From CAYHBO01 sp964354855 (lineage in GTDB: Bacteria; Babelota; Babeliae; Babelales; RVW-14), in contig CAYHBO010000003.1 in NCBI GenBank assembly GCA_964354855.1, forward strand, positions 4,868 to 68,867: 64,000 nucleotides of DNA. The letters are read 5' to 3'. The notes under the pieces were generated by a model that ran no database searches, had not been told where the DNA came from, and saw only the letters and a program-made list of their open reading frames with translations. Below are positions 34,936 through 44,230 of this stretch, piece by piece (position 1 is the stretch's first letter; every line of letters starts with the position of its first letter). A program made the position numbers and the translations under genes.

Positions 34936-36255
34936 ATGATAATTAAACGATTTAAACAACTGTTTTTAGTGATTATTGCAGTGCTAATTCTGGGAAAAAG
35001 TACGTCTACAATGCAAGGTCCCCCGCTAACTATGACACAGTCAGAAGCCAGTAATCTCTTATGGACTTCTTGTCGAGAAAAAAATATTGAAAAAGCTCGA
35101 GAAGCAATTCGTCATGGCGCTGATAGTAAGCAAACGTGTAGCGTAAAAATCAGTATCAATAAAACAATTTTTGAAGTCACAACGCTCATGGTAGCCATAA
35201 TGCCTTCTTATAATGTAGAAACTAATCAACAGCTTCCATGGTCACCAGTACTAGTTAAATGCCTTCTTGATTCCGGAGTTGAGGTTAATGCCGAAGATTC
35301 TTTAGGCAGAACCATCTTAAATTATGTACGACTCTATTTTTCTCAGAGTAATCAATCAGAAATTGAACTCGAAATTATCACCATGCTCAACAATGCTGAA
35401 GCATCAATAGGCCCTTGGGTGCAAGCACCGCTACCACAAACACCTACACGATCAACATCATACCAACCACAGACCCCTATATCAATGCGACTAATGCGTG
35501 GAGCACATACACCTGAACCAGATGATACGATACCTGGCGATGCACCAAGAAGACTGGTGCGACAAGGAGCATTTAGAATAGATCGAAGTTCAAGAAATCG
35601 TGAGGCTCTAGATGTAGATGTAGATCAAGCACAACTGCTGGCGCATTTAGAAGCAGAAGAAGAATGGTTTTTAGCTGACCTAAACACAGATCCAGTGCCA
35701 CCATTCATCTTGCCCTGGAACCTGCGAACACGACAACAACATCTACTCATACCAAGGGCCTCAAGACAAGAACGTATTCCAGAAACAAGTGAAATTGATC
35801 AGGGGGCTGTTGGAGCTGGATTTACTGACTATGCAGCAACAGCTTTTTTTGTCGCTCCCAAGGAAAAATGTGTAATCTGCCAAGATACACTTCAAGAAGA
35901 TGATCAAGAAAGTAAACGTTTTGATCAGGGTAAAATTGTAATTGCCAAGTGTAAACATGCTTTTCATGCATCGTGTTTGAATCAAATGAAAGCCTCAGGC
36001 CCTTTCATGACCTTGAAAAATGAAGATGGGCTTACTGTTTTTGAAGATGATCCTGAACGCTCTGGAAAAAAGCGACCTATTACTTATCTCGTTTGTCCTA
36101 TATGTAAAAAGCAATTGGAGACATTTGCATGTACCATCGTACAGCAAGCACGACCAATCATGGTCAATCAAAAACAACAGACTGAAGATATAGAGCAAGA
36201 TGAAATGAAGCCGGCAAAGCGGCGTAGAACTGAAACGATAAAAAAGAAAAAATAA
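34936..36255 (+). CDS. Secreted RING-H2 protein, putative E3 ubiquitin ligase
   Basis: 439 residues. An N-terminal signal peptide or anchor (FKQLFLVIIAVLILGKSTS) is followed by a short ankyrin-like region (about 35-150) and a Pro/Arg-rich linker. A complete RING-H2 pattern follows: Cys312, Cys315, Cys339, His341, His344, Cys347, Cys387 and Cys390. RING-H2 domains recruit E2 enzymes, and bacteria have no ubiquitin of their own, so a host-directed ligase is the natural inference. A long insert (39 residues) lies between the sixth and seventh ligands. The C-terminus (MKPAKRRRTETIKKKK) looks like a nuclear localisation signal. A strong terminator follows directly. Confidence 0.8.
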   Translation: MIIKRFKQLFLVIIAVLILGKSTSTMQGPPLTMTQSEASNLLWTSCREKNIEKAREAIRHGADSKQTCSVKISINKTIFEVTTLMVAIMPSYNVETNQQLPWSPVLVKCLLDSGVEVNAEDSLGRTILNYVRLYFSQSNQSEIELEIITMLNNAEASIGPWVQAPLPQTPTRSTSYQPQTPISMRLMRGAHTPEPDDTIPGDAPRRLVRQGAFRIDRSSRNREALDVDVDQAQLLAHLEAEEEWFLADLNTDPVPPFILPWNLRTRQQHLLIPRASRQERIPETSEIDQGAVGAGFTDYAATAFFVAPKEKCVICQDTLQEDDQESKRFDQGKIVIAKCKHAFHASCLNQMKASGPFMTLKNEDGLTVFEDDPERSGKKRPITYLVCPICKKQLETFACTIVQQARPIMVNQKQQTEDIEQDEMKPAKRRRTETIKKKK

Positions 36256-36257
36256 GT

Positions 36258-36305
36258 AAGAATAAAAAGAGCCCGGTGTTTTAAGTCCGGGCTCTTTTTA
36301 TTCTT
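36258..36305. terminator. Strong bidirectional terminator
   Basis: aagaataaaaagagcccgg pairs perfectly with ccgggctctttttattctt around a 10-base loop. The A-rich and T-rich flanks serve both strands: the RING gene on plus and folC on minus. Confidence 0.93.
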
Positions 36306-36322
36306 ATATCTAAAATCAGGTG

Positions 36323-37735
36323 TTATAATTTCTTCATCCCACGATGTTTCCAGTACTCAGATACCAGGCTCAATGAACCGGTAACCACTACTAAGCCATC
36401 ACGTTCATCAACTGAAACTTTTGCTTGTTCAAACGCTTCCGCGAAACTTGCAAAACCTTTTGACTTGATGTTGAGATCTTTAGCTTCTGCCAACAATGCT
36501 TGAACACTGTGACATGGTGTGTTTTGTAAAGGAACAAAGAACACGTCACCGCCAACTTTTTTAAGAAGGTAACGAAGCAACTTCAGGGATTCAGTCATAT
36601 TAACTGCTTCTGAAATCCCAATGATAAGAGCCATTCCCTTTAATGATTTTTGATAATGTAACAATCTTACACCAAGAAAGAAGTTTTCAAGTGCATCGAT
36701 GTTTGCAGCGTTATCTAAAAGAATAGATGGTTTTTCTTTGTCTAACAACTCAAAACGACCCTTTAACAGATCAAATTGTTCTGCCCAGAAAGTTTTAAGT
36801 GTTTTGATTGGATTCAATTCTGATTGACGTTTAGCTTCTAACGTAGGACGACCACGTTGACCCTTTTGGGTTGCTAATAAATTTCCACGAAGGAACGGTG
36901 AGAATTTGCTTTGAATATCTTCAACATAGATTTGAGCGATACGTTCACCTAACGAAGCTGATCTTCCAAAAAGCTGTTCGAAGATGTAAGGAAGTAAAGC
37001 CAGCTTACGAATTGGCATAGCCCACTTGATATTTCGTTCGTCAATCCATATTTTCATTTTTTGTAAGCGTAACTTGCTTTGCTCAGCTGAAATAAACCAG
37101 CATCCAGTTTTGGCAATCGCTAACATTTCAAATGCCGCTTCATCTAAATCTTTGTTTAAGAGACCTCTTTGATCATCAGCGATGCGGGTTACCGCAGCGA
37201 TAATTGGCTTGAATGCATTTGCCGCGTCAAGACGTCCACCATAACACACTTCAACTAAGGCAACTTTGACATTTTCAGCGACGAAGTGCTTTAATGAAGC
37301 CATCATCATAATTTCATATGAAGTAGCTTGTAATTTTTTCTCTTCAACAATATCAATTACTTCTTCAACAATTTCAGCGAATGATTTATTCGCGATGTCT
37401 TGTGATTCAACACTGATACGTTCATTGTAGGTAAGAATATGCTTTGAGTAAGCGATACCTACTTTATAGCTTTCTTCCTTTAAAAGCTTTGCAGCAAAGT
37501 GCATGGTTGAGCTTTTACCATTAGTTCCACCGACCAAAATAATATCAAGCTTAGATGAAGGAGAGCCACATAGTTGATCAAGCTTTTGCATACGTTGAAC
37601 CGCTTGCTCGCTGTAATCATACGATTTCAATGAATCAAGGAGAGCAACTATTTCACTATAGCTTCTACCTTTCTTGTCTTTGTTCACTAAGGGGGTCGTC
37701 TTTTTCCGCCCTTGTTCTGATCCTGGCATAATCAT
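36323..37735 (-). CDS. folC: Folylpolyglutamate synthase / Mur ligase family protein
   Basis: ATP-dependent ligase that adds glutamate to folates (and in some forms to dihydropteroate). 470 residues. The P-loop is VGGTNGKSSTMHF, followed by the characteristic YSKHILTYNERI and EVCYGGRLDAANAF. The Mur-ligase central and C-terminal domains continue to the end (KGMALIIGISEAVNMTESLK). The first 25 residues are basic and atypical. Several normally invariant positions look altered (for example DDQRGLLN where family members have D-H), so substrate and activity are less sure than the fold. It is convergent with the RING gene. Confidence 0.8.
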   Translation of the reverse strand: MIMPGSEQGRKKTTPLVNKDKKGRSYSEIVALLDSLKSYDYSEQAVQRMQKLDQLCGSPSSKLDIILVGGTNGKSSTMHFAAKLLKEESYKVGIAYSKHILTYNERISVESQDIANKSFAEIVEEVIDIVEEKKLQATSYEIMMMASLKHFVAENVKVALVEVCYGGRLDAANAFKPIIAAVTRIADDQRGLLNKDLDEAAFEMLAIAKTGCWFISAEQSKLRLQKMKIWIDERNIKWAMPIRKLALLPYIFEQLFGRSASLGERIAQIYVEDIQSKFSPFLRGNLLATQKGQRGRPTLEAKRQSELNPIKTLKTFWAEQFDLLKGRFELLDKEKPSILLDNAANIDALENFFLGVRLLHYQKSLKGMALIIGISEAVNMTESLKLLRYLLKKVGGDVFFVPLQNTPCHSVQALLAEAKDLNIKSKGFASFAEAFEQAKVSVDERDGLVVVTGSLSLVSEYWKHRGMKKL

Positions 37736-37883
37736 GATAAAAACCCTTTTTTTAAATATAAGAAGAAACTTGTAAAGTCATTCTATTCAGTTTAAAATTT
37801 AAACGTAAGTTTAGAATAAACAAGTCTTACCCCATTGTCAAAGGGGTATTAATTATAAAAACCAATGAAGGCTTAATTTACAA

Positions 37884-38558
37884 ATGTTACAGAAAAATGA
37901 TAAAAAATTGCTTAATTGGAACAAAAAAGAGCATATAGCTCAAATAAAAGATGCTTTACTTGATGATAATATTCTCATAACAGCAACCGACACAATTCCC
38001 GGTTTTTTGGCTCATTTATCTGAAAAAAGCTTTAAAAAGCTTAATAATCTTAAAAAAGACCGCGTTACAAAACCTTACCTTGTTATTATTAATACATGGG
38101 ATAAACTCCAATTATTCATTCAATATGAAACATTGCCAAAGAAAATAAGACTACTTCTTGGCCATAAGTGGCAATCTGCCATAACTTTCGTTTTCAAAGC
38201 ACGTAAAAACCTGCCCTCATTCTTAATGTCTGCTGAACAAACAATTGCCATACGTCGCCCCAATCATCTTTGCCTTCTTGCCATACTAGAATCGTTTGAT
38301 GGTTTATTTTCAACCAGTGCAAATCGCAGCGGAAAACTGGCTCCAACAACTTATGATGAAATTGATCAAGATCTTATTGAAGAAGTAGATTACTTGGTCT
38401 TTAATGAAGAAGAAAAATACGATAACCAAAACAAGCCTTCAACCATTCTTGATCTTACCCAAGCAGATAATGGGGTTATTTATGTACTACGTGAAGGCTC
38501 TTATACCGTTCAACAATTAGAAGGACTTTATGATTTCTGTTTTAAAAAACGCCCATGA
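37884..38558 (+). CDS. tsaC: Threonylcarbamoyl-AMP synthase (Sua5/YrdC family)
   Basis: Makes threonylcarbamoyl-AMP from threonine, bicarbonate and ATP, the first step of t6A modification of tRNAs that read ANN codons. 224 residues; landmarks are ATDTIPGFLAHLSEKSF, KKDRVTKPYLVII, IAIRRPNHL, FSTSANRSGKLAP and KPSTILDL. These are the substrate-binding positions of the YrdC fold. No C-terminal Sua5 domain is present, so the short form applies. It overlaps the next gene by 29 bases, indicating translational coupling. Confidence 0.92.
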   Translation: MLQKNDKKLLNWNKKEHIAQIKDALLDDNILITATDTIPGFLAHLSEKSFKKLNNLKKDRVTKPYLVIINTWDKLQLFIQYETLPKKIRLLLGHKWQSAITFVFKARKNLPSFLMSAEQTIAIRRPNHLCLLAILESFDGLFSTSANRSGKLAPTTYDEIDQDLIEEVDYLVFNEEEKYDNQNKPSTILDLTQADNGVIYVLREGSYTVQQLEGLYDFCFKKRP

Positions 38559-39489
38559 CCTTGAAACTGCTGCTCAACTTATCAAGAAAGCTAAGGCTAT
38601 TACTTTACTTACGCATTACAATCCAGATGGTGATGGCATTTCAGCTTGCGCTGCATTAGCTCACATACTCGAAGAACAAGGTAAGAAGGTTGAAACCGTT
38701 TATCCAACCAAAACAGAAGAAGACATTAAACGCCAACCAAAAAACGTTTTGATTGGAACTCATCAACAGGTCCCTGATTTGATTATTACCACTGATACAT
38801 CCGTGTATAAAAGACTTTATTATCCTGATGCATTCAAAGACATTCCTCTTATTAATATTGATCATCATCTTAATAACGAAATTCAGGGGGTTGTTAACTT
38901 TGTTTCAATTGACATTTCAAGTACCTGTGAATTGTTATACGTACTTTTACAAGCCTGGTATCCAACACAAATTAATACCTATGTTGCAGAATGTTTAATG
39001 TATGGCATTTTATATGACACTCAGGTTTTTTATAACCAAGCAACTAAACCTAGCACGCTCCACGTTGCAGCTGAACTAATCAATCATGGTGCAAACCTCT
39101 GTGCTCTTCAACAAGAATTACTGTGTAATAAAAATCCGGAAGTTATTCGCTTCTGGGGAAACCTATTGAGCAATGTTACCATAACCTTTGATGGCAAAGC
39201 AGCATGGATTATTATTACCCAGAAAGATTTGAAAGATCGTGGGCTTACCTTAAGTGCTACGGTAGGATTCAGTAACTTTTTAGCTCAGCTCTCCCATGTT
39301 GATATCACCATCCTGTTTTATGAGTCTGAAGATGGAAAATCAAAAGTATCGCTACGTTCAAAAAATGCTGATGTTAATCAGTTCGCGTCTCAGTTTGGTG
39401 GTGGTGGCCATAAAAATGCTTCTGGTATCACCAGCGATAAACCGCTTGATGTGTTGGTTACAGAATTAACGCAGGCGCTTACGGCTTGA
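38530..39489 (+). CDS. DHH-family phosphoesterase (NrnA/RecJ-like)
   Basis: 319 residues with the manganese-binding DHH motifs: LLTHYNPDGDGISACAAL, TTDTSV and INIDHHLNN. The DHHA1 domain ends in FGGGGHKNASGI. The size and arrangement fit the NrnA group, which degrades short oligoribonucleotides and 3'-phosphoadenosine phosphate; cyclic di-AMP-related activity is also possible. It starts inside the tsaC gene (29-base overlap), so the two are co-expressed. Its last 24 bases overlap the convergent USP gene. Confidence 0.88.
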   Translation: MISVLKNAHDLETAAQLIKKAKAITLLTHYNPDGDGISACAALAHILEEQGKKVETVYPTKTEEDIKRQPKNVLIGTHQQVPDLIITTDTSVYKRLYYPDAFKDIPLINIDHHLNNEIQGVVNFVSIDISSTCELLYVLLQAWYPTQINTYVAECLMYGILYDTQVFYNQATKPSTLHVAAELINHGANLCALQQELLCNKNPEVIRFWGNLLSNVTITFDGKAAWIIITQKDLKDRGLTLSATVGFSNFLAQLSHVDITILFYESEDGKSKVSLRSKNADVNQFASQFGGGGHKNASGITSDKPLDVLVTELTQALTA

Positions 39490-41908
39490 TGGGGTAAGTT
39501 TTATCTCATACAAAAATTCATGTAATGTGTTTTCTTTCAGTTGCTTCGTAAACATGGGATGCAACGTTTCTATAATTACTGAATTAAGACTACTAAGACC
39601 ATTAAAGTCAATTGCATTAACCGTACCATTAATCTTTAAATGTTTTGTTAAATGATCACTCAAACATGCATTAAAAATTGGCATTACTACTTCTTTTTGT
39701 TGTTGTAGGTCAGTATTTGCAAGAAAGAATTGGTACCCTGGCTCAAGTGGTTTTTCTGAGTCATAAAAATTTAAATTAAATATTACACGACATTGTTTTT
39801 TAAAATCTTTATCGGAATATTTTGTACTCGAAGTAATAGGATGCTTCGTAATAGGATGCTTCACCCTGATACCTTGAATATACAAAGATCCTTCAGGTTG
39901 TAAAAGCTTAATAAGATTGTCCAGTACTCCAACATTCATGTATTTTGTAACAGCAGAATCTATTACAACAAAATCAAATCTGTTTTCTTGTTTGGCTATA
40001 AGCTCCTGCATAAAATCTGTTTTATTAAAGTCTCCTTTAAAACAATTGAGAGCTGATTTTTTAAAATCTTCGTTAAGAAAATAAGTATCAAATACTTTTG
40101 CGTCCAAGAGTCCCTTTCTACCAGTTTCAATAGAATCCTGATCAGGTGCAGCACCTACCATTAATATTTTTGGACGAGAGCTTATAACAAGTTGCCTTCC
40201 ACCACGCACACCCACGAGCCGTTCTTTCAATACCCTAAGCCGATCATTCAAAATACCGATACTACGTTGTACATCTTCCAACTGTTTTCGTAAACTTATA
40301 AGATTCAATCGAACTTGATCAGGAGCCACACTTACAGGCTTATCTTCTAGTCTTAGTTTTTTAGTAACAGGAGGATCTTCAGCAACAGGAGGATTTTTGT
40401 CAACAGGAGGCACTGATGATCGTCGATCGGATAGCCTTGGGGCAGAACCCCTTCCGCGTTCATCTTCTTGATCAATGCGTTCGTAGAAAAGAAGATAAGG
40501 GGTATAATTATGATATTTTCTGTTACTATCACGACAAATTTCATCTATATCTTTAACCTCAGTAACAACATTATCATTGTATAAATTCCACTTTTTTGTA
40601 TCATCATAATCTCGCCCATAACACACATAATGACCGCTTGTACTAGGCTTATATTCTGGATTCGCTTCATCATAAGCCTTAGTCTTAATAGTTTCCCTAT
40701 GTTCAACTATGGCAGCAAGCTGATAACTGAGTCCCTCTGGGATTGCAGTTTTTTGAGCATACAGCTGGAAGTCTTGTTCAGTAAGCATCTGCGGAAATGA
40801 AACAGGCATCTCATTTTTATAATAACGGTTATGCTGAAAATCTGAAATCAACCGCTTAAAATGAATTATTAGTACTTTTGGAAATTGCGTTATTTTATCC
40901 TCTACCGATTTTCCAAATAATTCCAATAGCGCTTTAGCTTGCTCGAGCTGTACATATTTTTTAGTATTTTTTAAATATGGCACTAGACGGTCTACTTGAG
41001 TTTTTAAACTTTTAACGATTGCTTTTTCATCTCTATTATATTGAAGCCGTTTCGGATCATCTGGAAATAATGCTGCAATTTTTGCTATTTCATCATTAGC
41101 TTTTTGTTTTAAGTTATCAGCGATTTTGTTTCTTTGTTCAATCGCATTGCCATTTTTATCTAAAGATCGATTTAGATCTAATGTTCTCTCAATTTGAGAA
41201 GCAAGGTCTGTTATTTTTTGCACATCATCTTTACTTATTGTTGGCGAAAACGTCGGCTGAAAAAAAACTGCTAACAGCTGATTAAGACTATCGCCAATTG
41301 CCTTCCCATCAGATTCTATGGATAAAGCAAGCCCGGTTTCTGGATCTTCGATGCGAATTTCTAATTCTTTTTTTGTTTGACCTCCGACGGTTATTTTAGA
41401 ACGCTGAATTGAAAAAGTTGAAATAAAATTAGGGTCTTTTTCAGAAAAAATTTTCAAAACTTCAAGTAAGAACTCTTGTGCATCATGTTGGGCCGTTCCA
41501 CCCATGCCAAACGAAGAACAGAATGCTTGCCTAAAAGTATCCTCTTTCAAGGGATCCTTTGCTGCTTGTAAAGCATCAATATGTCTAATTAATAAATCGA
41601 TTTTTGGTTTATCAATNNNNNNNNNNNNNNNNNNNNNNNNNNNNNNNNNNNNNNNNNNNNNNNNNNNNNNNNNNNNNNNNNNNNNNNNNNNNNNNNNNNN
41701 NNNNNNNNNNNNNNNNATATTTTGGCTCTCTTTTTAATCGCTCTAAAAAATTTCTGAATGAATGTATACGAAAGAACGCCTGGATAGTTGCATTCATAAA
41801 ACAACTGTTCCCATTATTTTGACATCCTGCATTTGGTACAGCCATTAAGCTATTGCTCATCAAACTCATTAAAATCAATAAACATATTTTTCGCATTACT
41901 AAAAACAT
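39466..41908 (-). CDS. Secreted USP deubiquitinase fused to a methyltransferase-like domain (crossed by an assembly gap)
   Basis: The N-terminal piece (41717-41908) has a signal peptide (MRKICLLILMSLMSNSLMAV) and the USP cysteine box NNGNSCFMNATIQAFF (Cys36). After 100 Ns the same strand continues in an open frame (IDKPKIDLLIRHIDALQAAK) through QHDAQEFLLEVL, KVLIIHFKRL and the histidine box SGHYVCYGRDY...WNLYNDNVV. This completes a ubiquitin-specific protease. A linker with the NLS-like PVTKKLRLED and a leucine-rich coiled coil follow. The last 220 residues look like a Rossmann methyltransferase (PKILMVGAAPDQDS; RFDFVVIDSAVTKYMNVGVL). It is last in a run of ubiquitin-related genes. The true gap length is unknown, so the protein size is uncertain. 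Confidence 0.82.
41617..41716. other. Assembly gap of 100 Ns
   Basis: Exactly 100 undetermined bases, a conventional scaffold gap size rather than a measured one. It falls inside the USP domain of the 39466-41908 gene, between the cysteine box and the QHDAQEF region. Both sides are coding in the same orientation. Confidence 0.99.
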
Positions 41909-41921
41909 ATTCTTATCCTTA

Positions 41922-44228
41922 TCATTTACGCTTACGATCTAATGGCTGAAGCTTTTTCTTAAGTGTTTCTAATTGATCATTCAACAAAACAATATTTTTG
42001 CGTATACCAATAAGTTGCCGTTGTAATTCTTTAAGCTCTTCAACAAGTGGCCCTCGAGTCCTTATCAAGGACTCTGCCCTTGATTTTTTGCTTACTGGTG
42101 GTGAAGTACCGTCAGTTGTACTTAAAGAAATCGAAGGGGCATCTCCTGCAACAACACGCTCATAGAAAAGTAGATAAGGTGGAGCTTCATAGTTACCTAT
42201 AATTTCCTTAACCTCCTCAATAATTTCACTGCTATCACTAGGCCCTAATTTTTGAGCAGTTCTAATAGCCTTTTTGAGTTCTCCTTCAATATTTTCAGGA
42301 AGTTGTTGACCATCAAGTACTTCCAATACCTTTAGAACAGTAGGAAATTTACTAGTTACTCGTTTCAACTCGTTAACCACATGCGGAGGATTTAGAATTT
42401 GCAAAAGGTTACAGTTCGAAATTTCAGAAACATCGTCATCATTGTAACAATACCACTTATTACCAATCCGCACATATGCCCAATAATGTCCAAAGATCAT
42501 GGTTCCACGATGAACAACAAATGCTCTCAATTGATATGATGAAGAACCTCTCTCGTTCGAAATATCTAGATTTTCAGGAATTGATACTGGGTGCAGCATT
42601 TTCCTCAAAGAACCATCTGCAAGAGTATGGAATCTTTGCAGCTGTATAATAAGCAGCGGAGATGTAGCAATAATTTTTTGCGTTCGCTCAGCTTCTACAG
42701 GAATATACCTATCTTGCGCATCTTTTGGACAAAAATCACATTGGAAATCTTCAATAAGTTCCGGCTTAAAATCATGAGTCAAACAATCTTTAAGGGTATC
42801 TCCTGCTATTGGCACTGAAAGAATCCTGCTTATTTCATGTAATGGGTGACCTTGATGAGTCGTGCCATTCACTAGTAAATGAGAAACCTGTCTTGAAATA
42901 GTTATCCCAACTAATTGATTAAGCTTGGTATCTTGAGGAACAAGTTCTTCTCCAAAATTTACCAAAAGACTTTCAATAAATTCTCTAGCATCTTGCTGGT
43001 TAGTTCGCCACTTTTGTCTTTCCGATCTTTTTCTATCATCATTCGGATCTTCTCTATCTGATAAATGTAAAACATCACAAAGACTATTCCTAAACGATGT
43101 AATAGATAATGGCTTTTCATTTTCATGCATGCTAAAAAAATGTTTCTTGAGTAATGCAATCATCCTACCATTTGGTGCTTCTACTAAAAAACGCCTAAAT
43201 GACGGTAAATGGTACAAAGCCTGGCAAGGAGCGTTAATAAAACAATCTGAACCGGCGTTTTCACAACCATGGTTTAATTGTGGTTGTCCTAAAAATACCT
43301 TACCAAATTGCGCAAATTCCTCGTTGGTCAATGGTTCAACAGCATCATTATCATTCACCTGTTCATAAAAAAGCAGGTATGGCGTACCCTCCCCCCATAC
43401 AAACCCTTGATTAATCGTATCAAAATCTTCTTTGGTATTTTTGGTAATCTCAGTAACTATATTATCATTAAATTTATACCATTTATTGGTAGCATGTTCC
43501 CCAACAGTATCCAAGGCATAGGTATAGTAGTGACCGGATACCCGCTCATCAACTATATTTCCAGCATGAATAATCACTGCAACGAGCCGGTAGATAGGAT
43601 CTGATTCTTTAAAAGAAAGTCGTTGAGGAAATCGGACTTGATTCATATTTTTATGATCATCGTGAAGTCTATCTAACTGAACTATCAACGCTTGAGGAAA
43701 CTTAGTAATACTGTTGTTTTTGCTATGTTCTTTCAATAACCCTTCTAAGTTTTGTTCTCCAATATCATCTTTTACTAACAAGGATAAGGTTCTTTTTATT
43801 GTTACACCAGCGCTCGATTTTATGTAAATATCAAAAATTGCGCCTAAATTCTTCTCAGTATCCCCAGATACTTTTTGCCGAAGTAGTGTCAAAAATTTAT
43901 CTAAAAATTCTTGGGCATCTTGCTGTCCTTCTTTAAAGTCAACACCACAAGTATCATGAACACTTATCGCTTTTCTAAAATTTTGCGGATCAAGAGCCAC
44001 AGAACTTTCGTCTAGTTGTTTAAAATAATCTTGTACTAATGAGTACGACTTATCATGATGTAAAAAGTGCTGAAATACTTTTAAATGGGCAAGCGCTTGG
44101 ATAGTTGCATTAATAAAACAATCGGTCCTACTTTTATTGAGAAATCCCTTATTGTGAACTGCTTCTAACCCCCCACTCATTAACCCCATTAACACCAGAA
44201 ACCATGTTCTTCGCATTATCCCCAACAT
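41922..44228 (-). CDS. Secreted protein with two tandem USP deubiquitinase domains
   Basis: 768 residues. Signal peptide RTWFLVLMGLMSGGLEAV. USP domain 1 (about 27-290): Cys37 in RTDCFINATIQAL, QQDAQEFLDKF, His233 in SGHYYTYALD and Asn/Asp254-255 in WYKFNDNIV. USP domain 2 (about 318-700): Cys329 in GSDCFINAPCQALY, QQDAREFIESLL, a small zinc-finger-like CDFC, LLIIQLQRF, His581 in FGHYWAYVRIG and Asp597-598 in WYCYNDDDV. Both catalytic sets look complete. An NLS-like PPVSKKSRAES and a leucine-rich coiled coil ending in DRKRK close the protein. It begins 2 bases after the protease gene at 44231 and ends 13 bases before the next USP gene, so the three are one operon. It is predicted to remove or edit host ubiquitin chains. 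Confidence 0.88.
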   Translation of the reverse strand: MLGIMRRTWFLVLMGLMSGGLEAVHNKGFLNKSRTDCFINATIQALAHLKVFQHFLHHDKSYSLVQDYFKQLDESSVALDPQNFRKAISVHDTCGVDFKEGQQDAQEFLDKFLTLLRQKVSGDTEKNLGAIFDIYIKSSAGVTIKRTLSLLVKDDIGEQNLEGLLKEHSKNNSITKFPQALIVQLDRLHDDHKNMNQVRFPQRLSFKESDPIYRLVAVIIHAGNIVDERVSGHYYTYALDTVGEHATNKWYKFNDNIVTEITKNTKEDFDTINQGFVWGEGTPYLLFYEQVNDNDAVEPLTNEEFAQFGKVFLGQPQLNHGCENAGSDCFINAPCQALYHLPSFRRFLVEAPNGRMIALLKKHFFSMHENEKPLSITSFRNSLCDVLHLSDREDPNDDRKRSERQKWRTNQQDAREFIESLLVNFGEELVPQDTKLNQLVGITISRQVSHLLVNGTTHQGHPLHEISRILSVPIAGDTLKDCLTHDFKPELIEDFQCDFCPKDAQDRYIPVEAERTQKIIATSPLLIIQLQRFHTLADGSLRKMLHPVSIPENLDISNERGSSSYQLRAFVVHRGTMIFGHYWAYVRIGNKWYCYNDDDVSEISNCNLLQILNPPHVVNELKRVTSKFPTVLKVLEVLDGQQLPENIEGELKKAIRTAQKLGPSDSSEIIEEVKEIIGNYEAPPYLLFYERVVAGDAPSISLSTTDGTSPPVSKKSRAESLIRTRGPLVEELKELQRQLIGIRKNIVLLNDQLETLKKKLQPLDRKRK

Positions 44229-44230
44229 CT

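Noticed and set aside
41612..41822. Open frames reading through the 100-N gap on several frames
   Set aside because: They are created by treating N as coding; only the minus-strand USP frame is supported on both sides.
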